A stretch of 64,000 nucleotides of DNA, from positions 50,178 to 114,177 of the forward strand of contig NZ_JPHU01000012.1 of NCBI RefSeq assembly GCF_000733125.1. Reading direction: 5' to 3'. This stretch comes from Parvularcula oceani (GTDB lineage Bacteria; Pseudomonadota; Alphaproteobacteria; Caulobacterales; Parvularculaceae). Positions 54,385 to 63,573 of this stretch are shown here, piece by piece. Position 1 is the first letter of the stretch. Each line of letters opens with the position of its first letter. The position numbers and the translations under genes were made by a program. The notes beneath the pieces are model-generated. The model saw only the letters and a list, made by a program, of their open reading frames with translations, searched no databases and was not told the DNA's origin.

Positions 54385-55773
54385 ATGAGCACGATCCATA
54401 TCATCGGCGGCGGCCTCGCCGGGTCCGAAGCCGCCTGGCAGGCGGCCGAAGCGGGCGCAGACGTCATTCTCCACGAGATGCGCGGCGTGCGCTCGACCGA
54501 GGCGCATCATACCGACCAGCTGGCGGAACTCGTCTGCTCGAACTCCTTCCGCTCGGACGATGCCGAGAACAATGCCGTCGGCCTCCTGCACGAGGAGATG
54601 CGGCGCGCGAACTCGCTGATCCTGCGCTGCGCGGATGCGAACAAGGTCCCCGCCGGCGGCGCGCTGGCCGTGGACCGGGACGGCTTTTCCGGCGCGGTGA
54701 CGGCGGCCATCCAAGGCCATCCGCGCATCCGCATCGTCCGCGAAGAGATCGCGGGCCTGCCGCCCGAAGAGTGGGACAATGTCGTCGTTGCGACCGGCCC
54801 CCTCACCTCTGCCCCGCTCGCAAAAGCGATCCAGGCGCTGACGGGCGAGGAGGAGCTGGCCTTCTTCGATGCCATCGCGCCGGTGATCTACAAGGATACG
54901 ATCGATTTCGGCACGGCTTGGTACCAGTCGCGCTATGACAAGCCGGGGCCCGGAGGCACGGGCAAGGACTATATCAACCTGCCCTTCTCCGAAGAGGAAT
55001 ATGAGCGCTTCCTCGACGCGCTGCTCGCCGCCGAGACGACCGAGTTCAAGGACTGGGAGAAGAACACGCCCTATTTCGAAGGCTGCCTGCCGGTCGAGGT
55101 GATGGCGAGCCGCGGGCGCGAGACCTTGCGCTTCGGCCCGATGAAGCCCGTCGGCCTGACCGATCCGCGCACCGGGCGGCGGCCGCATGCCGTCCTCCAG
55201 CTGCGCCAGGACAATGCGCTCGGCACGCTCTACAACATGGTCGGCTTCCAGACGAAGATGAAATACGGCCAGCAGACCGAGGTCTTCCGCCTGATCCCGG
55301 GGTTGGAGAACGCCCGCTTCGCGCGGCTCGGCGGCATTCACCGCAACACCTTCCTCAACTCGCCGAAGCTCCTCGACCGGGAGCTGCGGATGAAGGCGCG
55401 GCCGAATTTGCGCTTCGCCGGGCAGATCACGGGCGTCGAGGGCTATCTCGAAAGCGCCGCGATGGGCCTTCTGGCCGGCCGCTTCGCGGCGGCGCAGGGA
55501 CGCGGCGAGGAGGCGAGCCTGCCCCCGCGCACGACGGCCCTCGGCGCGCTGCATTTCCACATCACCGAAGGCCATGTCGACGGCGGCAAGGGCAGCTTCC
55601 AGCCAATGAACGTCAATTTCGGCCTCTTCCCGGACATGCCCGCCCCGACGCGCGATGCCGAGGGCAATCGCATCAAGGGCAAGGAAAAGGGCCGTGCGCG
55701 CAAGCGGTTGATCACGGCGCGGGCGCTCGAAGACCTCGAAGGCTGGCTGGGGACGGCGCGGCAGGCGGCATAG
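54385..55773 (+). CDS. trmFO: Folate/FAD-dependent tRNA U54 methyltransferase
   Basis: A 462-aa enzyme that makes ribothymidine at position 54 of tRNA using methylenetetrahydrofolate and FADH2, found in bacteria lacking AdoMet-dependent TrmA. The start [58 protein letters not shown] is diagnostic. Further matches are [66 protein letters not shown] and [13 protein letters not shown] [15 protein letters not shown]. The catalytic Cys in NSF context (LVCSNSF) and CLPVE are present. Confidence 0.97.
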   Translation: MSTIHIIGGGLAGSEAAWQAAEAGADVILHEMRGVRSTEAHHTDQLAELVCSNSFRSDDAENNAVGLLHEEMRRANSLILRCADANKVPAGGALAVDRDGFSGAVTAAIQGHPRIRIVREEIAGLPPEEWDNVVVATGPLTSAPLAKAIQALTGEEELAFFDAIAPVIYKDTIDFGTAWYQSRYDKPGPGGTGKDYINLPFSEEEYERFLDALLAAETTEFKDWEKNTPYFEGCLPVEVMASRGRETLRFGPMKPVGLTDPRTGRRPHAVLQLRQDNALGTLYNMVGFQTKMKYGQQTEVFRLIPGLENARFARLGGIHRNTFLNSPKLLDRELRMKARPNLRFAGQITGVEGYLESAAMGLLAGRFAAAQGRGEEASLPPRTTALGALHFHITEGHVDGGKGSFQPMNVNFGLFPDMPAPTRDAEGNRIKGKEKGRARKRLITARALEDLEGWLGTARQAA

Positions 55774-55829
55774 GCTCTCCTGTTCCCGCCTGTGGAAATC
55801 CTGGAACAGATGCGAAACATCGCTTGACC

Positions 55830-55844
55830 GTTCTCTGAATGTTC
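55830..55844 (+). promoter_or_regulatory. LexA (SOS) box upstream of endonuclease III-like gene
   Basis: GTTCTCTGAATGTTC is an exact GTTC-N7-GTTC direct repeat ending 15 nt before the chosen ATG at 55860. This very short distance suggests strong repression. Confidence 0.85.
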
Positions 55845-55859
55845 TGCATGATTCAGGCC

Positions 55860-56612
55860 ATGCAGACCTCGATGACATTCGCTGTGGACAACCGCCTGCC
55901 GGAGATCCTGGACCGCCTCCGGACGGTCTATCCCGCGCGCGTGACGCCGCTGACCGATCCGCTCAGCCAGCTGGTCTTCGCCGTCACCGCGGAGAACGCG
56001 GCGCCCTCGGTCGGCCTCGCCGTTTATAACCGGGTCAAGGCGACCTTCCCGCGCTGGTCCGACCTGCGCGATGCGGCGCCCGAGCGGGTGGCGCAGCTGC
56101 TCGTCGGCGTTCCCGGCGCCCCGGCCAAGGCCGAGGCCCTGCCCGAGATCCTGCGGCTCATCGAGGACGAGCGCGGCGTGATCGAGCTCGATTTCCTGCG
56201 CCGCCTCGGCACCGATGCGGCCGGACGCTGGCTCGAACGCCTGCCCCGCGTGACCGCCGAGATCGCGGCGGCTGTTCTCAGCTTCTCCGATCTGCGCCGC
56301 CCCGTGCCCGTCGTGGGCCGGGAAAGCGCCCGCCCGCTGCGCCGGCTCGGGCTCGCGCCGGCCTCTGCGCCCATGTCGGCCCTGCCCCGCCATCTGGCCG
56401 AGAAGGCGCCGTCGGATTGGGGCGCCGAAGAGTTCGGCGACCTCGGACGCGGGCTGACCCGCCTCGCGCGGGCGGCCTGCGCCGATGGACGCCCTGCTTG
56501 CGGCGGCTGCGCGCTCAGGGATCTCTGCCCTTCGGCGAACAGGAACTCGGGCGACGTCTTGGCCTTCCCGGGCCGGAAGGCGGCGCCGGCTAAAGCCGCC
56601 CGGTCAGCATAG
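55860..56612 (+). CDS. Endonuclease III-like protein lacking catalytic Lys and Asp
   Basis: A 250-aa HhH-GPD protein related to endonuclease III. The C-terminal iron-sulfur loop is intact, spaced C-x6-C-x2-C-x5-C (CADGRPACGGCALRDLC). However, the helix-hairpin-helix that normally reads LPGVGRKTA is LPRVTAEIA here, so the catalytic Lys is missing, and the AVDTH segment is replaced by PVVGRE, so the catalytic Asp is missing too. It may bind DNA without cutting. The upstream LexA box makes it SOS-inducible. Several ATGs lie in frame (55839 to 55872); the earliest overlap the LexA box, so I prefer 55860. Confidence 0.75.
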   Translation: MQTSMTFAVDNRLPEILDRLRTVYPARVTPLTDPLSQLVFAVTAENAAPSVGLAVYNRVKATFPRWSDLRDAAPERVAQLLVGVPGAPAKAEALPEILRLIEDERGVIELDFLRRLGTDAAGRWLERLPRVTAEIAAAVLSFSDLRRPVPVVGRESARPLRRLGLAPASAPMSALPRHLAEKAPSDWGAEEFGDLGRGLTRLARAACADGRPACGGCALRDLCPSANRNSGDVLAFPGRKAAPAKAARSA

Positions 56613-57360
56613 CCCTGAAATAGCGCCACCGCTTGGCAAGCCCGCTCAGCCGCCTGCCGCGGGCATAGGCGGGGGCCAGCGTGAAAGGCAGGGCGGCGGG
56701 CATGAGCGCGGCATCGAGGCCACCAAGGCCTTGGCGGGCCTGCCGCACCTCCTCCAGCATCGTGCCGTCCGGTATCTCGGCGGCTGAGACCAGATCGGCG
56801 AGGCGCGGCTGCCCACGCCCCTGACGCGCCTGTCCCTGATGGCCGCCCCCCTGCCGCGCCCGGCAGGCGGCATGAAGAGCGGCGGCGCGGCCAAGGCCTT
56901 CCGCTTCGCCGCCGAGATGCGAAGCGAGCGCCTCGCTGCTTCGCCCATAGAGCGGCAGGAGCAGGGCGACGGCCTCGCCCGCCGAAGACGGGCGCTCGGC
57001 GCCGAGCGCCGTTTCCGCGCCATCGACAAGGGCTTCCAGCGGAGCCCGCAGGCCCGGCGTGCGGGCGAAGGCGGCATCGAGCGCCTGAGCGAGCGGATGC
57101 TTGCGCACCGGCGCCGGTCCGAAGACTTCCTCGAGCGCTTCGCGCCACCACTGGAAACGGATCGCACCCAGCATGGGCTCCGAGACCCGCGCGGGGATAT
57201 TGGCCAACTCTTCGGTCAGAGCGAGGATCGCCAGCGCGCCGCCGCGCCTGCCGCCGGGGACGTAAGGCAGGACCACCCGCCAGTCCTCCTCCGCCGAGAG
57301 CCCGTCCAGCAGATAGCTGGCGGTCTCGGCGGGAAGAGGCGTGAAGCGGCTCGTCTCCAC
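56590..57360 (-). CDS. Squalene/phytoene synthase-like (NDUFAF6-type) protein
   Basis: A 256-aa protein with the family helix IRFQWWREALEEVFG. In place of squalene synthase's D-D-x-x-D box it has L-D-A-A-F (about residue 95), so catalysis is doubtful. NDUFAF6 is the eukaryotic relative that helps assemble complex I and lacks synthase activity. An alphaproteobacterial version is often found near secDF. The start abuts the secF stop (57361), so it is the last gene of that operon. Gln/Gly-rich residues (RQGGGHQGQARQGRGQ) form an unusual insertion. Confidence 0.7.
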   Translation of the reverse strand: METSRFTPLPAETASYLLDGLSAEEDWRVVLPYVPGGRRGGALAILALTEELANIPARVSEPMLGAIRFQWWREALEEVFGPAPVRKHPLAQALDAAFARTPGLRAPLEALVDGAETALGAERPSSAGEAVALLLPLYGRSSEALASHLGGEAEGLGRAAALHAACRARQGGGHQGQARQGRGQPRLADLVSAAEIPDGTMLEEVRQARQGLGGLDAALMPAALPFTLAPAYARGRRLSGLAKRWRYFRAMLTGRL

Positions 57361-58413
57361 CTATGGCGTCGCGGTTGCCGCCTCGGCCTTCCGCTCGTCC
57401 CATTCGCGCTTCACGCCGGTGCGCAGCAGCGCGGGCGAGGCGATGAAGATCGACGAATAGGTGCCGATGACGATGCCCCAGATCATCGCGAAGCTGAAGC
57501 CGCGCAGGACGTCGCCGCCGAACAGGAACAGGCTGCCGAGCGCGAGCAGCGTGGTCAGCGACGTCATGATCGTGCGCGCCAGGGTCTGGTTGATGGAGAG
57601 GTCGATCACCTCGGCCAGAGGCTTGCGCTTGAACTTGCGCAGGTTCTCCCGGACCCGGTCATAGACCACCACCGTGTCGTTCATCGAATAGCCGACAATG
57701 GTCAGAAGCGCCGCGATGATGGACAGGGTGAAGTCGAGCTGGGTCACGGCGAACATGCCGATCGTCAGGATGACGTCATGCACGAGCGCCAGGATGGCGC
57801 CGAGGCTGAACTGCCATTCGAAGCGGAACCAGATATAGACCAGCATCATGGTGATCGCGACGACCAGCGCCGTCACGCCGCGCTCGACCAGCTCGCCGGA
57901 CACGGTCGGCCCGACGACATCGACGCGGCGATAGCTGATATCGGCGCCGAGCACGCCCGCGAGCGTGTCGCGCACCTGTTCCGCGACCCGCTGCTGCGCG
58001 ATTTCCGCCGCCCTGCCGGCATCCGCCGGATCGGCGGCCTGCAACTCGTCCGGCGCGATCTGGCCTTCGGCCGGAACGGCGTCGGGGCTGACCGGCTGCT
58101 CCTCGACGAAGACGACGATGCCTTCGGCCTCGTCGCCGAGGCCGCCGCCGATGTTCTGGACCCGCACATCGCCGAGGCCGAGCGCATCGACCGCCGAGCG
58201 GACCTCGGTCAGGTCGCTTGCGGTGAACTCGGCCCCCGGCGCGGGGCCGACCTCGACCGTCACGCCGCCGCGGAAGTCGATGCCGAAATTCAGGCCGAGC
58301 AGGAAGAAGGCCGCGACCGAGGCGAGGATGGCGACGAGCGAGCCGATCTGCGCAGCGGTGGCGAAGCGCGTGAACGGGATATGCGTGTCATCGGGTACGA
58401 GACTGAAAGCCAT
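57361..58413 (-). CDS. secF: Protein-export membrane protein SecF
   Basis: A 350-aa SecF with six expected helices. GIDFRGGVTVEV is the conserved D3/D4 loop, and the segment IVGYSMNDTVVVYDRVRENL is the cytoplasmic signature (helices 4-5). The periplasmic domain (about 50-180) is acidic. It assists the SecYEG channel by proton-motive-force-driven pulling together with SecD. It starts 10 nt after secD and ends in TAG adjacent to the squalene-synthase-like gene. Confidence 0.97.
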   Translation of the reverse strand: MAFSLVPDDTHIPFTRFATAAQIGSLVAILASVAAFFLLGLNFGIDFRGGVTVEVGPAPGAEFTASDLTEVRSAVDALGLGDVRVQNIGGGLGDEAEGIVVFVEEQPVSPDAVPAEGQIAPDELQAADPADAGRAAEIAQQRVAEQVRDTLAGVLGADISYRRVDVVGPTVSGELVERGVTALVVAITMMLVYIWFRFEWQFSLGAILALVHDVILTIGMFAVTQLDFTLSIIAALLTIVGYSMNDTVVVYDRVRENLRKFKRKPLAEVIDLSINQTLARTIMTSLTTLLALGSLFLFGGDVLRGFSFAMIWGIVIGTYSSIFIASPALLRTGVKREWDERKAEAATATP

Positions 58414-58423
58414 GTTTCTGTCC

Positions 58424-60022
58424 TCAGATCGCGAGCGTCTTGGGGCGGCGCGACAGCACGAAGCCGCCTGCCAGGACCCGCGTCAGGATGAAGGCCGTGA
58501 AGACCGAGGTGACGACGCCGATGCCGAGCGTGACGGCGAAGCCGCGCACGGGGCCGGAACCGAGCTGGAACATGATCAAGGCCGCGATCAGCGTGGTCAG
58601 GTTCGCGTCGAAGATGGCCGACCAGGCGTGCCTGTAGCCCGCCTCGACCGCGACGACCGGTTTCTTGCCCGTCTTCAGCTCCTCGCGGATGCGCTCGAAG
58701 ATGAGGACATTGGCGTCGACCGCCATGCCGATGGTCAGGACGATGCCTGCGATGCCCGGCAGGGTCAGCGTCGCGCCGAGCATGGACAGCGCGCCCGCGA
58801 TCAGCAGGACGTTCGCCAGCAGGGCGACATCGGCATAAAGGCCGAAGCGGCCGTAATAGATCGCGATGAAGACGATCACGGCCGAAAAGCCGACGATCAG
58901 CGCGATCGTGCCCGCACGCACGGAGTCGGCGCCGAGATCGGCCCCGACCGAGCGCTGCTCGATCACCGTCAGGGGCGCGGGCAGCGCGCCCGAGCGGATC
59001 AGGATCGACAGCTCCGTCGCCTCTTCGGGCGAGAACCGTCCTGTGATGCGGCCCGAGCCGCCGGTGATCGGCGACTGGATGGTGGGCGCCGAGATGATCT
59101 GCTCGTCGAGCAGGATCGCGAAGCGCCGCCCGATATTCTCTCGCGTGACCTCCGCGAAGCGGCGCGCCCCGCGGCCATCGAAGGCGAAGTTCACCTGAAA
59201 GCCGCCGCTGTCGGGATCGGGAGAGGCGCTGGCGTCGGTCACCATGTCGCCGGTCACGTCCGCGGCCTCGTAGATGACGAGGTCATAGCCGCCATCGGCA
59301 AGAGGATAGACCGCGCGGCGCGGCGGGATCGGCGCGGCGGGATCGGCCGTGTCGTCCACCATGTGGAAGCTGAGCTGGCCGGTCCTCGCAATGACCGATT
59401 TCAGCGCTTCGGGGTCGTCGTCGCCGGGCACCTGCACGACGAGGCGCCCCTCGCCCTGCCGCGCGATCGCGGGTTCGGTCGTGCCGAGGCTGTCGATCCG
59501 GCGGCGCACCACCTCGATCGAGTCCGTGACGGCCGAGTCGGTGTAGAAGGCCCGGGCCTCGTCGGTCAGGCTGACGGCGAGGCGCTGGTCGCCGAGCCGC
59601 TCGACCTGGATATCGCGGCCCGTGCCGCCGATCCCGCCAATCCCGCCGCCGAGCGGGCCGGCGAGCTGGCGCAGGCGCCGCTCGGCCCGTTCGAGATCGG
59701 AGGGATTGTTGATCCGCACGATCAGCTGCTCGCCGGCGATGCGCAGATTGCTGAACTGGATGCGCCCCTCGGCCGAACGGTCGCGCAGAGCGCGCCGCAC
59801 ATCGGAAGTCAGGCTCTGGAGGCGGTCATCGAGAACCTTTTCGGTGTCGACTTCGAGCAGGAGATACGATCCCCCTTGCAGGTCGAGACCGAGCGTCACC
59901 CGGCTCTCGGGAAAGCCCCAGGGCGCTTCGCCCTTGGCCGTGAAGTTCGGCACGGTGAAATAGGCGCCGAGCGCCACGAGGAAGAGGATGAAGCCGATCT
60001 GCCAGCGATTGAACTGCAGCAT
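58424..60022 (-). CDS. secD: Protein-export membrane protein SecD
   Basis: A 532-aa SecD. An N-terminal helix leads to the P1 domain with GLDLQGGSYLLLEVD, the conserved D1 motif. The P1 base and P1 head follow, and the C-terminal six helices begin with GADLGADSVRAGTIAL and end at GVVTSVFTAFILTRVL. The transmembrane signature AIDANVLIFERIREELK (AVDANVLIFERIREEL) is present. It starts four bases after yajC ends, with secF downstream. Confidence 0.97.
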   Translation of the reverse strand: MLQFNRWQIGFILFLVALGAYFTVPNFTAKGEAPWGFPESRVTLGLDLQGGSYLLLEVDTEKVLDDRLQSLTSDVRRALRDRSAEGRIQFSNLRIAGEQLIVRINNPSDLERAERRLRQLAGPLGGGIGGIGGTGRDIQVERLGDQRLAVSLTDEARAFYTDSAVTDSIEVVRRRIDSLGTTEPAIARQGEGRLVVQVPGDDDPEALKSVIARTGQLSFHMVDDTADPAAPIPPRRAVYPLADGGYDLVIYEAADVTGDMVTDASASPDPDSGGFQVNFAFDGRGARRFAEVTRENIGRRFAILLDEQIISAPTIQSPITGGSGRITGRFSPEEATELSILIRSGALPAPLTVIEQRSVGADLGADSVRAGTIALIVGFSAVIVFIAIYYGRFGLYADVALLANVLLIAGALSMLGATLTLPGIAGIVLTIGMAVDANVLIFERIREELKTGKKPVVAVEAGYRHAWSAIFDANLTTLIAALIMFQLGSGPVRGFAVTLGIGVVTSVFTAFILTRVLAGGFVLSRRPKTLAI

Positions 60023-60026
60023 CGGG

Positions 60027-60368
60027 TCAGGCCTTGTCCTTGGCCTTCACCTCGGCCGGCTTGGTCCGCGACCGCACATCGGTGAGGGTCTGCTTGATCA
60101 CGGTGACCTGCACGCCCTCGGCGATCTCGACGGTGCATTCATCGCCCTCGCCCGAGCGGGTCACCTTGCCGAGGATACCGCCCGCGGTGACGACCTGATC
60201 GCCGCGCTTCACGCCCGCGACCATCTCGCTGTGGCGCTTGCGGGCCTGCTGCTGCGGACGGATCAGGAGGAAGTAGAAGACCACCGCCATCAGCAAGAAG
60301 GGAATGAGCGAGGCGAAGAAACCGGGCTGCGCGGCGGCGTCCTGCGCGTAGGCGGGCGTGATGAACAT
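60027..60368 (-). CDS. yajC: Preprotein translocase subunit YajC
   Basis: A 113-aa protein. MFITPAYAQDAAAQPGFFASLIPFLLMAVVFYFLLIRPQQQARKRH gives one transmembrane helix followed by the family motif RPQQ. The cytoplasmic domain has VKRGDQVVTAGGILGKVTR. It is part of the SecDF-YajC complex. The ATG at 60368 starts MFITPAYA; longer frames are not supported by family length (about 110 aa). The following 157 bp to cysK hold a divergent promoter region without recognised sites. Confidence 0.95.
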   Translation of the reverse strand: MFITPAYAQDAAAQPGFFASLIPFLLMAVVFYFLLIRPQQQARKRHSEMVAGVKRGDQVVTAGGILGKVTRSGEGDECTVEIAEGVQVTVIKQTLTDVRSRTKPAEVKAKDKA

Positions 60369-60525
60369 GAAGGCTCCGGCGAATGGCGTTCGGATCGAAT
60401 GAGTGCGCGACACGTAGGGTCCCGCATGACGCGGCGCTATAGCGCCCTTGGGGAAATGCTCGCAAGGCTGTGAGAAATGAGAGCCCAAGTTGCCGAAGCC
60501 GCCCTCGCGCGCCTACACCGGCCCC

Positions 60526-61515
60526 ATGCAGATTTCGTCTTCCGTTCTCGACCTCATCGGCAATACGCCGCTCCTCAAGCTTCGCCGCGCCTCCGAGGAG
60601 ACAGGCTGCACGATCCTGGGCAAATGCGAGTTCATGAACCCCGGCCAGTCGGTGAAGGACCGCGCCGCCCTCGGCATCGTCGAGGCGGCGGAGACATCCG
60701 GCGCGCTCCGACCCGGCGGCACCATCGTCGAGGGCACGGCTGGCAATACGGGCATCGGCCTGTGCATGGTCGGCAAGGCCAAGGGCTACCGCGTCAAGAT
60801 CGTCATCCCGCGCACCCAGAGCCAGGAGAAGAAGGATGCGATCCGGCTTCTGGGTGGGGAGCTGATCGAGGTAGATGCGGTGCCCTATGCCGACCCGAAC
60901 AATTACGTGCACTATTCGCGCAGGCTGGCCGAAGAGACCGAGAACGCGGTCTGGGCGAACCAGTTCGACAACACGGCGAACCGCGACGCGCACTACAAGA
61001 CGACCGGTCCCGAGATCTGGGAGCAGACGGACGGCAAGATTGACGGCTTCACCTGCGCCGTCGGCTCGGGCGGCACGCTGGGCGGCGTCGCCCTCGCGCT
61101 CAAGGAGCGGTCGAAGGATGTCAGGATCGCGCTGACCGACCCTTACGGAGCGAAGCTCTTCACCTGGGTGAAGTCTGGAACGCTGGAGACCGAGGGCAAC
61201 TCGATCATGGAGGGCATCGGCCAGGGCCGCGTCACCGAGAATCTCAAGGACCTCGAAATCGACGAGGCCTATCGCGCGACCGATGCGGAGGCGCTGGAAA
61301 TCCTCTTCGCGCTGACGGAGGAAGAGGGGCTGTGCCTCGGCGGCTCGGCCGGTATCAATATCGCGGGCGCGAAGAAGCTGGCCCGCGATCTCGGCCCCGG
61401 CAGCACGGTGGTCACGGTCCTCTGCGATTACGGCAACCGCTACCAGTCCAAGCTCTACAATCCCCAATGGCTGCGCGAAAAGGGCCTGCCCGTCCCGCGG
61501 TGGCTCGACCAGTGA
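60526..61515 (+). CDS. cysK: Cysteine synthase A
   Basis: A 329-aa PLP enzyme, O-acetylserine sulfhydrylase, forming cysteine from O-acetylserine and sulfide. Motifs: DLIGNTPLLKLRR, the Schiff-base Lys in NPGQSVKDRAALGIVE, EGTAGNTGIGLCMVGKAKGY, the phosphate-binding GSGGTLGGV, and the C-terminal SAGINIAGAKKLA. The start at 60526 has a poor ribosome site, and an earlier in-frame start adds 12 residues. It leads an overlapping run of genes: lipoprotein, GNAT, cystathionine beta-lyase and PEGA lipoprotein. Confidence 0.96.
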   Translation: MQISSSVLDLIGNTPLLKLRRASEETGCTILGKCEFMNPGQSVKDRAALGIVEAAETSGALRPGGTIVEGTAGNTGIGLCMVGKAKGYRVKIVIPRTQSQEKKDAIRLLGGELIEVDAVPYADPNNYVHYSRRLAEETENAVWANQFDNTANRDAHYKTTGPEIWEQTDGKIDGFTCAVGSGGTLGGVALALKERSKDVRIALTDPYGAKLFTWVKSGTLETEGNSIMEGIGQGRVTENLKDLEIDEAYRATDAEALEILFALTEEEGLCLGGSAGINIAGAKKLARDLGPGSTVVTVLCDYGNRYQSKLYNPQWLREKGLPVPRWLDQ

Positions 61516-61880
61516 GGCGCCTCGCCCTCCTCTTCCTGCTCGCGGCCTGCGGCGGCGAGCAGGAGGTCACACTGACCGAAGCGATGAGCGAGAGCGCCTG
61601 CGGCGTGAAGGCCGAATGCATCGGGCGCGAGGTGATCGGCTTCGTCGCGGAGCGTTGCGATCCGATCGCCGCGCCGTGCCTCGAATCCCAGGGCTTCGAA
61701 TGCGAAGCGTGGGAGCCGGATGGCTGCGGCTTCGTCGTGCGGCGCATGAATCCCGGGCGCGGTGAGCCGGACCTCATCGTGCTGACCGTCTGGCCCGAGA
61801 GCGGGACGAGCCGCCCCCGGATCGAGGTCTCCCTGGGGCATACGGATGTCCGCTCCGCTGACGACGACGATTTCATATGA
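61512..61880 (+). CDS. Small lipoprotein
   Basis: A 122-aa exported lipoprotein whose GTG start overlaps the cysK stop by four bases (GTGA). The lipobox is LLFLLAACGG with Cys13 as acylation site. The mature part has four further Cys pairs (ACGVKAEC, CDPIAAPC, CEAWEPDGC), suggesting disulfide bonding in the periplasm, and a strongly acidic C-terminus. No family is recognised. Its position within sulfur amino acid genes may be only an operon convenience. Confidence 0.75.
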   Translation: MRRLALLFLLAACGGEQEVTLTEAMSESACGVKAECIGREVIGFVAERCDPIAAPCLESQGFECEAWEPDGCGFVVRRMNPGRGEPDLIVLTVWPESGTSRPRIEVSLGHTDVRSADDDDFI

Positions 61881-62416
61881 ATGACGCATCGGCGCCGGTG
61901 CGGGAGCGCCACGAGGTCACGATCACCTATCTCGAAGCGCGCCAGCCGCCGCGCCTGCCGCCGCCGCCGCGCCCGGCCGTGCCGACCGCGATGATGCGGG
62001 CGCAGAAACCGCCGCTCGGCTTCTATCGCTATCTCTTCGACGCGGTCGGCGGTCCGCACCGCTGGGTCAGCCGCCGCTACATGGCCGATGACGAGCTTCG
62101 GGACATCATCCATGACGACCGCGTCGCTCTTTATGTTCTCTACAAGGAGGGATGGCCCGCGGGGATGGCGGAGGTGGACTGGCGCAACAGGCCCGATGCC
62201 GATTTCAAGTTCTTCGGCCTCGTCCCGGAAGTACAGCGGGCGGGCCTTGGCCGCTGGTTCCTGCGGCAGGTGCTCGACCTGATCTGGACCGGAGAGCCCG
62301 ACCGGGTCACCATCGAGACCTGCACGATGGATGATCCGGCGGCGCTGCGCATGTATCAGCGGGCGGGCTTCTCGGCGACCGGCCAGGCGCGGGGGATCAT
62401 CGAATGGCGCGGATGA
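61877..62416 (+). CDS. GNAT family N-acetyltransferase
   Basis: A 179-aa GNAT with a Pro-rich N-terminus (LEARQPPRLPPPPRPAVP). The core has GMAEVDWRNRPDADFKFFGLVPEVQRAGLGRWFLRQVLD, whose Q-R-A-G-L-G is the acetyl-CoA pyrophosphate loop, and TMDDPAALRMYQRAGFSATGQ, the typical last helix. The acceptor is unknown. It overlaps the lipoprotein stop by four bases and the lyase start by 13, so it belongs to the cysK transcript. Confidence 0.88.
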   Translation: MNDASAPVRERHEVTITYLEARQPPRLPPPPRPAVPTAMMRAQKPPLGFYRYLFDAVGGPHRWVSRRYMADDELRDIIHDDRVALYVLYKEGWPAGMAEVDWRNRPDADFKFFGLVPEVQRAGLGRWFLRQVLDLIWTGEPDRVTIETCTMDDPAALRMYQRAGFSATGQARGIIEWRG

Positions 62417-63573
62417 AGGGGCCGACCGGGGATTCGCATGAAGGGCGCCCGACGGACGGCGTGCGCCTCGTCAATCCGGATATCGCGCGCGGCTCGACCG
62501 TGCTGTTCCCGGACTATGCGGCCTTCACCGCGAAGACGCGGCCTTTCTCCTATGGGCGCGGGGGGACATCTACCCATGACGCTCTCGCCGAAAGCGTCGC
62601 GGCCCTCGAGGAAGCGGATCATGTGGTGCTGGCTCCCTCGGGCCTTTGCGCCGTCACCCTCGCCCTGATGAGCTTCGCCGAAGCGGGCAGCCATATCCTC
62701 GTCACCGACAGCGCCTATGATCCGACGCGAAGCTTCTGCGACGGTGTCCTGCGGCGGATGGGTGTCGAGACGACCTATTACGACCCGCTGATCGGCGGCG
62801 GGCTGGCCGAACTGGTCCGCCCCGAAACGCGCGCCGTGCTCGCGGAGTCGCCGGGCTCGCTCACCTTCGAAGTCCAGGACCTGCCGGCGATCATCGCTGC
62901 GGCGGGCGAAGTGCCGGTGATCGTCGACAATACCTGGTCGGCGGGCGTGCACTTCAAGCCGCTGCGCATGGGTGCCGCCGTCAGCGTGCAGGCGGCGACC
63001 AAATATCTCGGCGGCCATTCGGATCTCCTGATGGGTACGCTGGCCTGTTCCGCCGGCGCGGCGCGCCTAGTGGAGCGGACGGCCCGCCTCATCGGCATCT
63101 CGGTCGCTGCGAGCGATGCCGCCCTGATGCATCGCGGGATGCGGACCCTTCACCGCCGCCTGGCCGTGCACGAGGCCACGGGGCTCGCGCTCGCCCGCTG
63201 GCTCGAAGGGCGCGAGGAGATCGCGCGCGTGCTTCACCCCGCATTGCCGAGCCACCCGCAGCACGGGGTCTGGGCGCGCGACTTCACCGGCGCGAGCGGG
63301 CTCTTCGCGGCCGAGCTGGCTCGTGGCGACGAAGCCTATATCGCAGCCTTCTGCGATGCGCTGCGCCTGTTCGGGATGGGCTATAGCTGGGGCGGCTATG
63401 AGAGCCTCTGCATTCCGACCTGGCCGGAGAGGAACCGCACGGCAACGCAGTGGAAAGCGAAAGGCCGCATGCTGCGCCTTCACGCAGGCCTCGAGGACGA
63501 GGAGGATCTGATCGCCGATCTCGATGCCGCTTTCGCGAGGGCCAATGCCGTGCCGCCGCAAGGGAAACCATGA
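62404..63573 (+). CDS. metC: Cystathionine beta-lyase
   Basis: A 389-aa PLP enzyme of the Cys/Met metabolism family, of the MetC type: GSTVLFPDYAAFTAK, YGRGGTSTHDALAESVAALEEADHVVLAPSGLCAVTLAL, VIVDNTWSAGVHFKPL, and the PLP Lys200 in QAATKYLGGHSDLLMG. The YSWGGYESLCIP near the C-terminus is diagnostic of cystathionine beta-lyase over gamma-synthase. It makes homocysteine, pyruvate and ammonia. The start at 62404 has GGGGG upstream; an alternative ATG at 62413 overlaps the GNAT stop by ATGA. It follows cysK in one transcript. Confidence 0.95.
   Translation: MARMKGPTGDSHEGRPTDGVRLVNPDIARGSTVLFPDYAAFTAKTRPFSYGRGGTSTHDALAESVAALEEADHVVLAPSGLCAVTLALMSFAEAGSHILVTDSAYDPTRSFCDGVLRRMGVETTYYDPLIGGGLAELVRPETRAVLAESPGSLTFEVQDLPAIIAAAGEVPVIVDNTWSAGVHFKPLRMGAAVSVQAATKYLGGHSDLLMGTLACSAGAARLVERTARLIGISVAASDAALMHRGMRTLHRRLAVHEATGLALARWLEGREEIARVLHPALPSHPQHGVWARDFTGASGLFAAELARGDEAYIAAFCDALRLFGMGYSWGGYESLCIPTWPERNRTATQWKAKGRMLRLHAGLEDEEDLIADLDAAFARANAVPPQGKP

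Noticed and set aside
55795..55822. TGTTCC...GGAACA inverted repeat between trmFO and the LexA box
   Set aside because: Only 6 bp with a 16-nt loop; too short to call an operator or terminator.
60369..60525. Riboswitch (SAM or cysteine-related) before cysK
   Set aside because: The 157-bp gap shows no recognisable conserved aptamer core, and much of it belongs to the divergent yajC promoter.
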